From: Liolophura sinensis
Taxonomy: Eukaryota; Mollusca; Polyplacophora; Chitonida; Chitonidae
Assembly: GCF_032854445.1 (NCBI RefSeq)
Contig: NC_088301.1
Coordinates: 21,509,808 to 21,573,807 of the forward strand
Length of the DNA: 64,000 bases
Direction of reading: 5' to 3'
Both the position numbers and the translations under genes were made by a program. This document shows positions 13,501-28,500 of the stretch, piece by piece. How positions within the stretch are numbered: position 1 is the stretch's first letter; each line of letters opens with the position of its first letter. Under the pieces are notes generated by a model that saw nothing but the letters and a program-made list of their open reading frames with translations, was not told the origin of the DNA and ran no database searches.

Positions 13501-16500
13501 AAAATTATCTGTTAAATATGTTGCTTTTGAGGGTTAGTTCGGCAGAACTTATGTTAATTACTTGTGTTAGTTATTTACATTTGCAGATGACACATTACGA
13601 TGTTTATTCAGTCAACTGGGTGCATAGATTCCCCCTAGGCAAGCCGTACCTTAAGCACAGCCTGGGACTTGTGTCGTTTCTGAACGATGACATCATCTAT
13701 CACATTGTCCATCGTCTGAACAGGTTTCTGACGCTCCATGAACTCTGGAAGAGCGAGGAACTGAGGCAGCCATTTTTTCTCCAGCCTCTCTTGAACATAT
13801 TTCTGGGCCTCCAATAGAACAGGGTTTGGGGGTCGGTCTTCCAGCAGCTTCCCCCACCCTCCACCTACTTCTATCACCTGCCAAAAAAAGGTTTTTGTAA
13901 GATTTTGTTGGATATACTATGCTTTTCAATCGAAAACTGGTAATTTACAAGCCATGCATATTCCAAAAAGATTGGGAGCAAGCAGAATATTAATAAAAGT
14001 ATCTGTGAAACCACCTTGTCATGCTTTATCAAATGTTAGACAAATATCAGAGAAAAGTGTCTGTAGAGCTATATATCAAGCCTACCATACTAGATGTGTC
14101 AAATTTTACACATATGTTTATGTTTCCCTAATGAAATATGAGTGTCATCCAGGGAATGAATTAATTTATCAATCACATCATCACTACAAACATTTATTTC
14201 TTTCTTGCTTATTCAGAAAAAAAAATAAAAATACATACATACATACAAGTATACAGTCCAAAAAATCAATTATTAGCTGAGATTCAGTTCTCATTTTTAT
14301 CTACATGTGTCTGGGAAAAAACAATGCTGTTGGGTGACAAGCTTAGGAACAGTGCAAGGGAAGTAACTCTAACAATCTTACTTCACCTAGGGTACTTTGA
14401 CTTGTACAGCTTTGTCATTACAGTTCTTTTCAGGTCAAGCACATGTGCTCCTATAGGCCTATAGTGCTCCCCACCCCATATGATGCCTCACTCTCCATCC
14501 ACTCTGACCCCCTAAATCACTTGGCAGTGACCTCATGTACAGGATATCAAAAAAGTCTGTCTAATTGGAGCAATCTGTGGAGGCATTCTTCAAACCAGGC
14601 TGATCATTACTGAGGACACATGCTCCGTGGGGTTACAATCTGTATGACACACATGGCTAATAAGTGGCTAGGTGGTCCCCTGGGGACAGGTGCTTGACAT
14701 GTGTGCAGAGACAATGGCCTGGGAGATTTTTAACCAAGTAACTGACACCATGCATGCTTACATCAAGACAAAGCTTATTTAAAAGAAAAGACAACAAATA
14801 CTATAAAGTGAGTTATTTTGGAAGAGGGATGGAAACAGACATGAATGGCCAGGCACAGATATTTTTTTCTGATGCAGCTTGATAAATTGGTAAATAAGCT
14901 TCTAATCTGAATTTCTTCTGGGCATTCTAAAACCACCAGAAAAACGTTGTCATATCAGACTTGTACCTCAAGCAAATATGGCTAAACAGCATCGGCAGAT
15001 ACAGATTCATTCTCAGGCTGCACCTGATTGGTTAAAATTGATAACAGGTACCTGTTTTGAGTAAAACCCCAGTGTTTATTTATTTATTTCTTTCGATTGG
15101 TGTTTTGAGCCGTACTCAAGAATATTTCACTTATACGACGGCAACCAGCATTATGGTGGGAGAAAACCCACGACCATCTGCAGGTTACTGGAAGACCTTA
15201 CCATGTATGGCCGGAGAGGAAGCCAGCCAGAGCTGGACTTGAACTCACAGTGAAAACCCCAATAAAATAAATAAATAAATAAATAAAACTGGTAACATGG
15301 CAATAGTTTTGATTTTCTCATAGTGCACGATTTTGGTTACCAGTACTTTGAACTGTGATATCTAAGATATACAATATCATGAAAATAAAAAGGTACATTT
15401 ATACATTTTAAATTTTATGAGGGATTCGCTTTTGATGCATATATATACAATGGTCTAGTGTTGTCTTTTCTTATAAGGAAGAGATGAAATTTTCCCTTTG
15501 TTTAATGGATCAAACATAAGCAATATTTTTACATGCTCTGTTTTTTTCTTCTTGAGTCACTGGCCTTGCACGGCATCATGATATGTCTACATATAGGTTG
15601 ATTCTCTTATTTACCAGTAAATGATGAACCTGATAAGGAAGAATTGAAATGGCTGGAACCAAAGTCTACAGAACTTTTTGTGTCCTGGCACTGAATAGCT
15701 GTGTAACAAATTTATCTGGCAAAATGCATTGATTCAGTGCAGAAGGCTGATGTATTGGTGAATTGCTCCAGTCATATCATTGTTTTCACAACCAAACAAA
15801 GGAGATAGCCTAGTCAACAGCGGCAAATGGCATCAACTGCAGGATACAGGAATATACATGTACCCCACATGACTGTTGCTGTCCAATGAGAACTGAAGTA
15901 TTTTTGTGATGTAACATATTTGTAGTAACACAGCTGTCAAACGATTATATAAAAGGTAAAATGAATATGGTCTAGTGCCTTGGAGTAATCAAGCACACAC
16001 ACAGAGGTTAAAATGTATAAACATCTTAAAGCAACTATACCACAGGGAAATAAGAAAAATAAACTCTTCAAAGCCCTTGCTGGCTATTAAGCCTTAAATT
16101 AAAGTCAGATGTTGATGAATCAAAGCTAGCTGCAGAACTCACTGGTTATCAGTACATTATAGGCCCCAGTGACAAGGGCTTGTGTGCCCCTGGCTGCTTT
16201 ATGCCTTAACTACCCTGCCCCTCATCCCAACCTCAACAGTCCCACCCAGCACATCTGGAGGTAAAATCAGTCTAACATATAACATGGATATACACATGTC
16301 CAAATTAAGTGATCGCAGTACAGTAAGGGGTCATCTGCAAACTTCAACAACAAAAAAAAAAAAAATAAATAAAAAAAACGAAACAATAATAATAATTATA
16401 AAAAAGAGGTGGCTTTAAAGACAAAATGTAGAAAAGTTATGAAGGGTTGATTCACTACTGAACACTAATTCATTCTGCTTATTTTTATTTTAAATACCTC

Positions 16501-19500
16501 ATTAAAAGTTTGGGCTACAACTACAAGGGAGCAGCTAAATGTATCATTCAGTCCACACAGGCACAAACACAAAAAAACCAAATATGACGCACATCTTGCA
16601 AAACTGAGGTGTACCAAAGTCCTAAAGGATCGTTAAACATTATCTGGAAAAAGATGTCATTGTTTCTATTTTTTTTTTCATAATGAGTTTTCAATATGAA
16701 TAGAAAGTGTATAAAACATCAAATTATTAAGTGTATCCCATCTGCAATTTTTGCTTGAAATAACTTATTTTGAAGATCTATTTGCTGAAAGCATTCATAC
16801 CGTTGTATTTGTACGCATTTTGAGTACAGAAGCCTAGAAGTGAGTATTTATTGGCAAAAATCTGATGTGAAGTTACTGGTCACACAATGTGGCCCACCAC
16901 AAAATCCAGTGTTTCAAATGCATTTAATTTCTTTACAAAAAATTCTAAAAAAAAAACATATCAAATTATTTTTCTGGACACTATCTAATTGTGCTTTCAC
17001 CTGACATATACTTTATGTTAGTTTTCAGATTGCCTTTCAACCTTGGCGTCAAATGTAAGTATCCCGTAGCAATTTATTTTACCACATTTTGAGTTGCAAA
17101 ATGGCCCCTTTAGCCAGCTTGCTTCACAGTTGGAGTTCAGTTGCCTTAACATGGGTCTTTATGTGACATTAAACGCCCAAAGATATGGACGCCTGGCTTG
17201 CGTCAAACTGACAAGTTTTGATAAAACGCTCTTCTTACTTTCCTCTAATCACAATATATTAGGACTGCATGTTATATATTTCAGTCAGTCTCACGCTCAT
17301 TCTTCACCTTTGATGTAAAGAGACAGCAGAACATGAAAACACTTTAAAGTGTGACACTAAATAAATCTTGATTAACATATAATCTCTGTTACTCAAGACT
17401 TGACTGAAAAGATAGAAATGTTATTGGCGAGAGTCTTTTATAGAGTTACAAACTTATCTTCACAAATACACTGTAACTTATACGCTCAAAGATATCATGT
17501 GACTGATTCAGAACTTTGAGTGACACAAGAATAATTGGTCATACTTGTCGATGTTTTCCGACCACGTTTAGATAATTTACGTATTACAGTCACTTTTCTT
17601 CTGCAGTTTTCTCTGCTTTTTCTGGTCAAATATATCATCTGACTGATACATAAGTAATCTGTGACACCTGTTAAAGGTTTTCAGGTCACTGTTAAAGGTT
17701 TTCAGATCACTGTTAAAGGTTTTCAGGCCACTTTTAGACAGTTTATGTATCATTCATATTTTTTTTTCCTTTTCTGGTCAAATAATTATGTGACTGTTAC
17801 AGAAATTTAAGGGACACATGAGTAATCAGTTACACTTGCAGATGTTTTTAGGCTAATATTAATTAATTCATGAGTTCAAGTTACTCATTTTTTTTACCCT
17901 TTTCATATCATATTTATAATTTAACTGATGCAGAAATTTAAATAAATAAGAAACACTTCTCGATGTTGTACACTAAATACCACTGTTAAGCAATTCATGC
18001 ATTACTCTTTTCACCTTGTGGTCTTCTGTACCAGTAATTAGGCAGAATTATTAGGTGTGATAAATATCACCTATACATGTAATATGAAGAGCAACTGGAG
18101 ACTTCATAGCCTTAGTTACACTGCTGCGTTTTGGACAACATAACCTTATTTGGCAAACCACTTTCATGGCATCAACTGTTCTTTTCTCAGCCATTGGTTA
18201 CTGTGGTCAAGTAAATGGCCAATAAGGGTTTACTAATTTGTCACAGGTTTAACTCGAAAGAACAGATTTACTCACTGCTGGTGTTGCCATGGTAATAATA
18301 AACAGTCAACAACACTCGTGTAGTTGCCTAAGTAATAATAAACAGTCAACAACACTCATGTAGCCGTTGATGTATTCTGGAAGAAATTGCATGCTTTCGC
18401 AATACATGTATCCTATATCTATGTTAAAATCCACAACAAAAGAAAAAGGGAACTCGAACTGAACTTGTAACTTGTCTTGCTGAAACCGTGTTTCAAATGT
18501 CACTTCAGAATAAAGAAACATTTTGAATAAAAAAATTTTGGAAGCAGTGCATAAGAAAAAAAAAAAAAAAAATAACATTATTCTGTAAAAAAACTCACAA
18601 TTCAGCCCAGAACTCAAAGCTGATCTGTAACTCTGCAAAGTGAGGGTATATGCCAAGTTTCAATTCAGTATGATGAACAGCTTGGAGTCCATAAACTGTT
18701 TTGTGATTGACTGACAAACAGACATACACACATGAGGTAAATGCATAGTCCCCTCTGGTGGCTGAACAAAAGTCGACTGCTTCACTGGCCTTATTGTTAG
18801 AACATCCACCTGGAACGAGACACCTGATCAAACCCGGTACGGGTCACACCAAAGACATTAAAAATGGTAAATGTTGCTGCCTTGCTTGGCGTTCAGCAAT
18901 GAGAGGTTAAAGCAAGGAAATATGACTGGCTGGTCGGGTGTCAGTATTATGTGAGTGGGTAGGGTGTCATGTCTGGTGTCTTCGGCATGATACTTTGGCG
19001 ACATGGACTCACCACATCACAAGAAGACAGTGTATGTTCACATATCTAATGACACCTTAGTGTCACATGACTGAAACATGACTGACTGCTCAGTACGAGG
19101 TTAAACCCCAAGCATCCATTCATTCGTTCAACAAAATTCTATTGCATTTCCCTGTTAAATAACTACAAAATCACCTTATCTTGTCCCTCTTTCCCAGCAG
19201 GACTGTTGGCTCCGAAGAAATATTTCTTGTTGAGGTATTTGGCATTGATGTCTTTGGCCTTGGCGTCTCTCTTCTTCTCCTCCGTGTGCGGAAGTCTCCT
19301 GAATGACTCAATCTCCATCCAGCACATCAGGTCCATGCTGGCGTAGTTGGCATTGAGGAACTGACGGAACTGTTCAAGCTCCAAGCGATTGTGGATGAGC
19401 TTATCCAGGGAGTAGTCGCGAAACTCCTCAGGGATCTTCTCCAGCAGAGATTCGTCGTAGACCGGGTCTTCGTAGCCCTCCATGGGATCTTCAGGTGTGA

Positions 19501-22500
19501 GCACTCTCTGCAAGTTGATTTAGTTGACTAAAATCAGATATGTGCATTAAATGCAGCTGTCCACTGAGATTGACAGCTTTGAAATGAAACACAATATTTA
19601 AAAAAATGTAATTCACAGAGAAGCTCTTTTTCACAGACATAAAAATCAAAATTTTATTATTAAGTTTATGAAAATTAGGAAGATCTTGAAATGAATATGT
19701 TCTACACTTGCTAAGAGTAAATGTTTCTTCTCAACATTTATCCTCATTGAAGTATGGAATAAATTGACATATAAGAAAGCCTAATGATATTGATGCTTAC
19801 ATTACTTGCACATAATTTCTCAAAAAGAAACAGAAATTATAAGTACATCTGAAAGAAAAAACAGTATTATAAGTTTCTTCCTTAAGCTTATCAAGCTAGG
19901 GTTATAGCTGAGAGCACTGCATATTAAACATATCAATCATTAACTTGTCTAATTATACACACAAAATACAACTCAGGGGAGACTACTTTGAGTTCCGGCA
20001 CACTAAGGGGGGATAACCATGTACATAAGAAACGAGCGCGACACCATGTTATCACACCATGTCACTGCTTGTGACCAACTCATGTTTTTCTTTCCTATTT
20101 GACTTATGCCATGAAACAGATCTTTAAAGGATATTGAAAATTTGACCAAACAGGATCTAAAATGAATGCATGCCTGGTTTATACAAATCTAATTTTACTG
20201 TAATTAATTGCTTCTTCTTGTAATTTACCCACCTCACTAATTAGTCCCCTCTTCCTCAGATTCAGGACGTATTTTGACTTTGTCTCCAGGTGGCGCTTTA
20301 CTTCAATTAACTCCACCTGCAGGGAAACAAGCCAAAGTTTATATATGCATGTACATGTGCATGGTTGTGGCGAATGGCCGTTCAACCTAGCAATATTAAT
20401 GTGAGGTAGAAAGCTGTTATGGCCTAGCATCACAAAACTTCATCAATCAGTTTTTTTCAAAAATTGGAAAATGTTTACAAATTTTATATTGTTTTGTAAT
20501 AGAGTTTTCCCGCAGCCCAAATTTTATCATAGCTCATTGTTAACTTTTCCAAAAATATGAAAGCATCAGTGGAAAAATATGTCCAGCTTTATTTTTCAAA
20601 AGACTCCTTTTTTTGAATTTTCCTTGAAACAATTTTCTCTCTCAAAATCTTTCAGTTTATAAAAAAAAACAATAATAAAATAAATAAAAAAATAATAATA
20701 ATAATCCGAATACCTGACCTTAACTTTTTGACAAAACAGGGTTAGGTCAGGTTGATTATAAGCACTAAAGATGTAACAAGCTTTTGCCTGCTAACCACAC
20801 CTGGACATATCAGAATTTAATACTATGCACACACTTAGAAAATCCCAGCAAAGTGTTGTTGGCCGTGAAGTGTATCTAGGGTATAATTAATAACTGGGTC
20901 AGCTGACCTTGCTGTAAGACTTATTGTCAGAAGCCAGCAGCTGAGTCCAGGCTCCGTACAACACCTCGATCGTGTATTCCTCCGCTGAATCAAATAGTTC
21001 CTCAAAGGGCGGGTCGAGCTGACAGTACACCTGCGCCCTGATGTCTGCACTACAGCCGATGTCACGGGGCGCACCACCCACAATGTACAACGAGAAGATT
21101 ATCTACGAGAAACAGGTCAAGGATGATTATTATAACCTGACTATTAAAGCAGACATCAAAGTATTCATGCTAACAACACTTCATCAGCACAGGTGAGTTT
21201 ATACTCAAACTTCAAATAAATGTAACTTAGCCATGTTGTGTCCACCTTAAAGTATTCTCAGGAAAAATCAACACAGGATAGATTCTTGGAAATAAACTCT
21301 AAAATGAAGATTATGAAGATTTAAAAGAAATGAAGGAAGTTATTATTTCAGATGAATTTCAACATTTCCACCACACAGAGTTGTTTTGACAGCTATCGAA
21401 AATAACTCTCCAGACTGACCATAGAGGCCTTATATATACTGTAGATTTCATAAGTTCATAAGCTTTTTTGTACTTCTATATGTTAGGACACTTCCACAAC
21501 TTAGGATTAAGAAAGAAAAAGCCAGTGTTCTATGTATCCTTTTAGGAATAACAGTCAGACAATATACCCCAGAAATGTTGGGATAAACTAAGTCCTCCAA
21601 TTATATTATATATAATTATGACATTTAAAGATGAAGACATTTCGCACCTTGGCCTTTCGTTGTACAGCGGCATGGTCTAGGGATTGGCTACAAAAAGCCT
21701 GGTGGTACTCTTGAACTGCACACCAAAACTTTAGATTATTTCTCCACAACTAAATAACACGAAACAAAAACAAAATATTTACTATCTGGATGATTGGTAA
21801 CAAACACTTTCAAAGTTTCAAAAGTATTTTAACAATATGAATATTACAGGTACAAGTCTGATACTTACTGAAAGGCAATAATTTGAGCTATTCTTCATTG
21901 GTAAATATCGAAAGTCTGATTTGATTTGCAAATGTTGGTTTTTTGCCAAAAATTCTTCTTCATGTAAAACTGTTAATTTAATTTAATAACCACCCACACT
22001 GTTGTTACTCTTCTCCACAAATCTTTTGAAGAACCCCCCAGAGCCTCTCTCATGGTGTAGAGCCTGTAACAGACACTCCATCCTCTGACCCCCCAGGAAT
22101 ACGGAGCTGGCCTGACTGGAGGAGCTGCGGCTGCTACTGCTCCTGGAACTCCTGGCTGAACTGCAACGAGATGCAGACTTATCTCCCTTCCCACCACTCT
22201 CCTCTCTCGGACTCTCATTCGTCAGGCTCGACCTCCCCTCTGTTACACTGGATAGTGCAGACTTTGTTCTGATGGAACAGGCTGTTTTGGGTCTGAAATT
22301 AAACAAGTATCAACTTTGAAATATTCCACAAAGTACACTGTTTACTGCTTTGATTGATTTATTCTGATTTCATTCTTGCTTCATACCAAACTCAAAAATC
22401 TTTCACTTTATAAGATGGCCGTCAGCTTTAAGGGTGGAGGAAAAAAAAAACTGACGTGACAAGTACCACCTGTAGGCACTGACCCTTGGCAAATTACTAA

Positions 22501-25500
22501 CAAACCTTCCCATATATGATGATACCAGAGATACATGTACGCACACCATACTGGAGCAAGACAAGTGGTTTCCCAAAAATGTTGGCCTGTGCAATGGTCA
22601 ATATGTTTGTGACTGAAAGAAAAGTGTCTTTCACCACTTGGTCCACTCCAACAGTTAGACTGAGAGACACAGTATAGGAAAATGACAGAATTTCATTCAT
22701 TGTTCTTGTCCAACTTGACCAAGAATGATGCAGACATTTAAAATACAAGTACCTTCTGTCCCTGGAAACTGGCTTTGACGTAGGAGGTGTAGGTAGCTTT
22801 TTTTTCCCGGATGGAAGTTGTGGCAAAGATCTTTCCGGTTTTTTTTTGACGTCACTTGTTTGATTGGCGATGTCTTTTCCCTTGCCCATATTAAACGCCC
22901 TCTGGATTTTCTCAATGGCAGCACTAGAATAAGTTCGCCTCATTCCCACCGGGGGTGAGGTTTTCAACTCAGTCTGCTCCTGCATTTCTGCGGAACCTTC
23001 ACTGGGTGTCCTCTGCAGAGAAGCAAATTGCATCATTGGGTTTGATTTATTTATTTACCTAATAAAGTATACGTTTAAGGGTTTAATATTGTTGTGTAAC
23101 CCGTAACCTCATCAAATCCCTCAAATGTGCGAGGAATCGCGACAAACATCAAGACGAAGATGTTAAAATTTATTCTACCCTCAAGAATGAAGAAAATGTC
23201 GCAAAAAATGCAATATTTCATGTAGCCGTTCACTCCCTCCACAGATGTCATGCATTTTAGGCCAATACCACGGAACTCAGATTGGAATGTATTGAAACAA
23301 ATCTTTCTTTTTCCACCACATGGCGCTGTGTGTAAAATATTAAATATGTACAAACAAAAGCAATGTCTATAAACTGTGTGAAATAACACTTTTATCACTG
23401 AAGGAAATTCCGATAGTTCACATCTATGTTAATCATAAAAGCAAGTCTAACAAGTAAACACAATTCTTTTATTTATACAAATAAACAGCATAAGATAATA
23501 TTATTGATGAACACAAATGTACTGGCTGGTATGTTGTATGATGCATTCTGTGTTTTTTGAAAGGTCATCTCTAATCAATATGTACTAAGTACACGTATAT
23601 TTGCACACGGCCCATAACCAACAGCCTGGTAGAATTATTCATTATAGAAGAGAAGCTGTTGGTACAAATGCCTACCTCTGTCACCTGTCTGATGCGAGGA
23701 TGACAAGATTTTGGCCTCAGCGGTAACAGTGCACCCTTTGTTACTGCATTCACTGGTCGAACATGTTCACGAGCCTGCAGTTCCCCCTGGTATTGGAGTT
23801 TCTTTGCTGTCATTGGTCGTTCTTGTTGGAGCAGATATCTCCGAGCCCTGAAAGACAGAAGTTATAACATTGATTCTGTCCAGAAATAATTCAGTAATAA
23901 TTCAGTATTATTTCAAACTTGTTTACAGGAGATAATACAAAAAAACATGATAATCCACATATTAAATTCTTTCCGATCTGGATGTTTTTAACAGTTTCCC
24001 GTTTTTCAAGGCTTTCCAATCGTGTAACTAAATCTTCAACAGGAACAGTTCTGGAGATAGTTTACATTTTCCATAAATTAGATGAGTTTTATTTTTATAC
24101 TTTGCTAAAGACATTAAAATAAAGATTTATTATGCCTGTAAAACAAAAATTATATAATGGACACAGCCTAACTGCAGATTTTTGCCAAATTTTAAGCCAT
24201 TATTACACTCACCAGTATGTCACCAGGGGTTCTGCTACTTTTGTCTGAATGCTCTTCAGCTTTTGGGGTGTCCAGCCTTCTGGTTGGCTCAGCCCAAATT
24301 TTGCTGTCATTTCATTGGTTAGAGGGTAGATGGCAGATGGAGACTGATACTTCTCACGTAATTTATGTGCATACCTGAAGTCAATTTAAGGAAGTCAACG
24401 CTTAAATATGCAAATTTCCCACAATATGGACAAAACTCATTACTTTTTTCCCACAGTTGCTCACAGACTGGCAAACAAGGAAAACACAACCTTCATAGCA
24501 GAGGTAACAAATATTTATCTTAAACAAGGGCTTGTCATGAGTTGAATTTAAACATGAAAATGAAGAAAAATGAATACACATATTCAAATATACACTGTAA
24601 ATGTCTGTATTAAACCCATAAGCATATGGCAGATATACACTGTAAATGTCTGTATTAAACACATAAGCATACGGCAAATATACACTGTAAATGCCTGTAT
24701 TAAACACATAAGCATACGGCAAATATACACTGTAAATGTCTGCATTAAACACGTAAGAAAATGCATTTTGGGGGGAATGTAACAATGAAGTGAAAGTCAA
24801 TGTTTTCAAACAGTTAACAACATACATACATTAGAAAAAGCAATCTAGCTAAATGGAATTTCCACTGGTAAAAGTTTTTCAAACCTGCAAGAATTCAAGG
24901 CATAAACTTACTTAATTTGACACTGAGGATCAGTCATGTGAAAACATTTGTCGATATCAAGCCATAGGTTCCAGTAGATCTCTCCATGGGTGCCAGCAAT
25001 GAAACTCTTAAACTCCTCAATTCCCTTTTTACTCGACAAACCCATCACCTTTGGTTTTGGTCGTCTGAAAAATGTGTCCTGCTCCTCAAAATCATCCTCG
25101 CTATCTAACAAGGAATCGGCGTCGCTGTCTTCGGACTTTGGCTTACAGTTCAACGATGCAGGTTTCTCTGGCTGCCTGTTTTCATCCAAATCGATATCAA
25201 AGCTGTCAAAATCATTCACATTAATGTTCATATGTTCCTCACTTGGATACACCTTACCGATTTCTGGGATTCTTTGAGCTTTCTTAAACTCCATTTTCCT
25301 GACATCGGCGAAAATTTTGGCCAGCGTGTCTCCCACAATGACGCTGCTCAATTCATCAATGCTTTTAATGACTCCGGTACTTGTCTTTTGATTGGTGGAA
25401 CTTTGTAATGTTTTTGTTGATTGACTGGTGCTCACTGTACCAAACTTTGTATCTGCCACATCATCATCTCTGTCAGTATCAATGTCCCCAACGCCGGACT

Positions 25501-28500
25501 CTGAGTCTGTGCTTTCCCCTTTATGGTGGGGCATATACACCACACCTCTGGGCACATCCGCTCCAGAAATGGAACAGATGGGTTCCGAGGGCCGTGGGGT
25601 ACAAGGTTTTAGGATGCGGCTTGATGCCCCGCCCTCCTCCTCCTCGATGGAAGCCACGCTGCTGGCGTAAGCACTGATGTTAAGGGTACTGCCAAACACA
25701 GACCCCCGGGTAGAACTCCCGATGCCACTGTCCCTGCCGTAACGGTCATCAGATGTGCTGAGAGCGCTAAGTGGGCGCGCGCTGTATGGGCGAATTCTGC
25801 GGGCACTCCCACTGGGGCAGGGAGTTACCATGCCTATAGCACTGCTGGGGCGGGTGGACGTGACGAAGGTGGGGTCTGTGTCCTGGGCGAGCTTAGCGGA
25901 GGAGAACCATGCCTCGGATATCGTAGAACTGGTATTACCCATACAAACATACAGCTTCTTCTTTAGCGTTTCCAGGGGATCGACCTTAACCTCTTTGGGT
26001 TCCTCGGCACGTGCCTTGGCCTGGTGGCTGACATCAATCTTCAGAGAGACATACTGGCCATGCGAACCTGTCAGCTGGACCTGAGCTAAGATGTTAGCCA
26101 AGCGGTACTCTAGGTAGCACTGGCTCTCCAGAAAGAGAGGCATCCGCTCTGCCTTTATCCAGTGGATACCTTGCTCCTTGTTTAGGGTCTAAAGCGCAAA
26201 AACAAGAGCAGATCAAGCATTACAGAATTCATGAAAATTAATTACAGTACACCAAGATTATGTTTTTAAAGAAAATTTTAAAATAAATTTTTGGTTTTCA
26301 AATAATAGCACTATTTTATGCACTTATACCACTATATACCTATTATATAGGTATCAGTGGGATATCACAACAACTCTGAAAATAGTTACCTGTGATTGAT
26401 GTCCTACCTGTACACTAAAGGTAGTGTTGATTTCTGACCTGCTAGTTTCTGGGGGATCTTCTATAGGTATCAGCAAGATGTCACAATAACTGTGAAAATG
26501 GTTACCTGTGACTGATGACTTACCTGTACACTAAAGGTAGTGTTGATTTCTGGACTGCTGGTTTCTAGGGGGTCTTCTATAAGTATCAGCAAGATGTCAC
26601 TATAACTATCAACATGGTTACCTGTAATTGATGACTTACCTGTACACTAAAGGTAGTGTTATTTCCTGACTGCTGGTTTCTGGGGGATCTTCTATAGGTA
26701 TCAGCAAGATGTCACAATAACTATCAACATGGTTACCTGTGATTGATGACTTACCTGTACACTAAAGGTAGTGTTTATTTCCTGACTGCTGGTTTCTGGG
26801 GGGGGCTCTTCTATAGGTATCAGCAAGATGTCACAATAACTATCAACATGGTTACCTGTGATTGATGACTTACCTGTAAACTAAAGGTAGTGTTTATTTC
26901 CTGACTGCTGGTTTCTGGGGGGGATCTTCTATAGGTATCAATGGGATGTCACAATAACTATCAACATGGTTACCTGTAACTGATGACTTACCTGTACACT
27001 AAAGGTAGTGTTGATTTCTGGACTGCTGGTTTCTGGGGGGTCTTCTATAGGTATCAATGGGATGTCACTATAACTGTGGTTTTTGGTCACCATGTAGATC
27101 TTGGGCTTTCTCTGCTGAGCCCTAACCACAGTTTTAATCTGACGTGCCAGTTCTTTCTTGGCCTTACTGACCACTTCAAAGCCACCGGTCTCCGCATTAA
27201 AGCATACTGGTTCAGGAAAGGACTGAAATGGCCAACGTCAGTTTAGATATTTTCATGGGTTACAATCAATCCTGTACAATTACTTAAAACAGTTTTATGT
27301 CCATATTTTTTTTTTTTTTTTTTGACTGCTGTTTTACGCAGTACTCAAGAATACTTCACTTATATGACAGCGACCAGCATTATGGTGAGTGGAAACCCGG
27401 CGAAGCACGGGGGGAAACCCACAACCATCCGCAGGTTGCTGACAGACCTTCCCACATACCACCAGAGAGGAAGCCATCATGAGTGTTTTATGTGTGTAAG
27501 TTATAGCTACCTGTGACTGATATACAATCATGTTTTAAGACATTTTTTTTTATTATGTATGAAACATTCCAAACATAAACATCTGAATAAAGATATTTGC
27601 TTCAATCACTTGTTAATTTCATGTTTTCTTGGATGTTCAAATGCCAATCAACCACACTGCATATAACAGCAGTTTAACAACCAAAGGTGATATCAATTAT
27701 ATTTTTGTGTTTTATGGACGAGCTAAAAATGGAATAAAAATAAAACCGATAGTCCTTCATTTTATTTTGCCCAACTTGAATGTTTTTCATGATTTTATGA
27801 TTATCAATGCTTTTTTATAACATAAACATGTTTTTAACAGGAAGAATTGCTGGGCCATGTACATGTACATCTCCCAAAAAATACATCTACATCATTTCTC
27901 AGTTTTATTTTTTGTATTTTGATACTTTCCTCTGGCTTTGAAACAGATTCAAGCTGTCAGTAAAACAAAAATTTTCACTGACGTGGCCAAAGTACTACTT
28001 ATTTATTTGACTGGTGTTTTACGCCGTACTCAAGGGTATTTCACTTATATGCTGGCGGCCAGCAGTGCTGTTGGAGGAAGCCGGGCAAAGCCCAGGGGAA
28101 ACCCACGACCATCCGCAGGTTGCTGGTATACCTTCCTACATACCGCCAGAGAGGAAGCTAGCACGAGTTGGACTTGAACTCACAGCTGCTGCATTGGTGG
28201 GAGGCTCAGGGTCATTGCGTCGTGGTGGCATGCCAAACCTTTCTGCCATGGAGGCCCCCCAAATTGCTATTTACCAAGTTGTCCATATACATTTACATAA
28301 AACCTGGTGTCATATATACATTTATGAAGTTTGTTTGAAACTTTTCCTCTGTAAATGAGATACACGTAGATTTAATATAAGGTTTTCTTACAGTCTTTGA
28401 AAACTTTCTTTGAGATGCGCTGATTGCAGTTTCACTGAGTGTAAATATCTAATTAATATTGCATTTATAATAATAGAATATGCATAATGACCCCTTATAT

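Larger units (their letters stand above)
13878..19174. other. RGS22 intron, 5.3 kb
   Basis: Holds a SINE A copy (15,070-15,290), a three-copy 21-bp repeat (17,655-17,730) and a tRNA-headed SINE (18,785-19,135). No exon with matching phase and homology was found. Confidence 0.6.

Noticed and set aside
22753-22760. Alternative donor choices for the residue 654-739 exon
   Set aside because: Nearby GT dinucleotides break the frame into the next exon. The weak GTACTT site is the only one that keeps it.
23075-23398. 107-codon minus-strand frame between RGS22 exons
   Set aside because: No splice sites in phase, no resemblance to the family and atypical composition; taken as chance.
24402-24827. 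141-codon minus-strand frame next to an RGS22 exon
   Set aside because: A 45-bp tandem repeat inside an intron, out of register with the flanking exon phases.
25381-26084. Plus-strand frames of 80-109 codons
   Set aside because: Antisense shadows of the large RGS22 exon.
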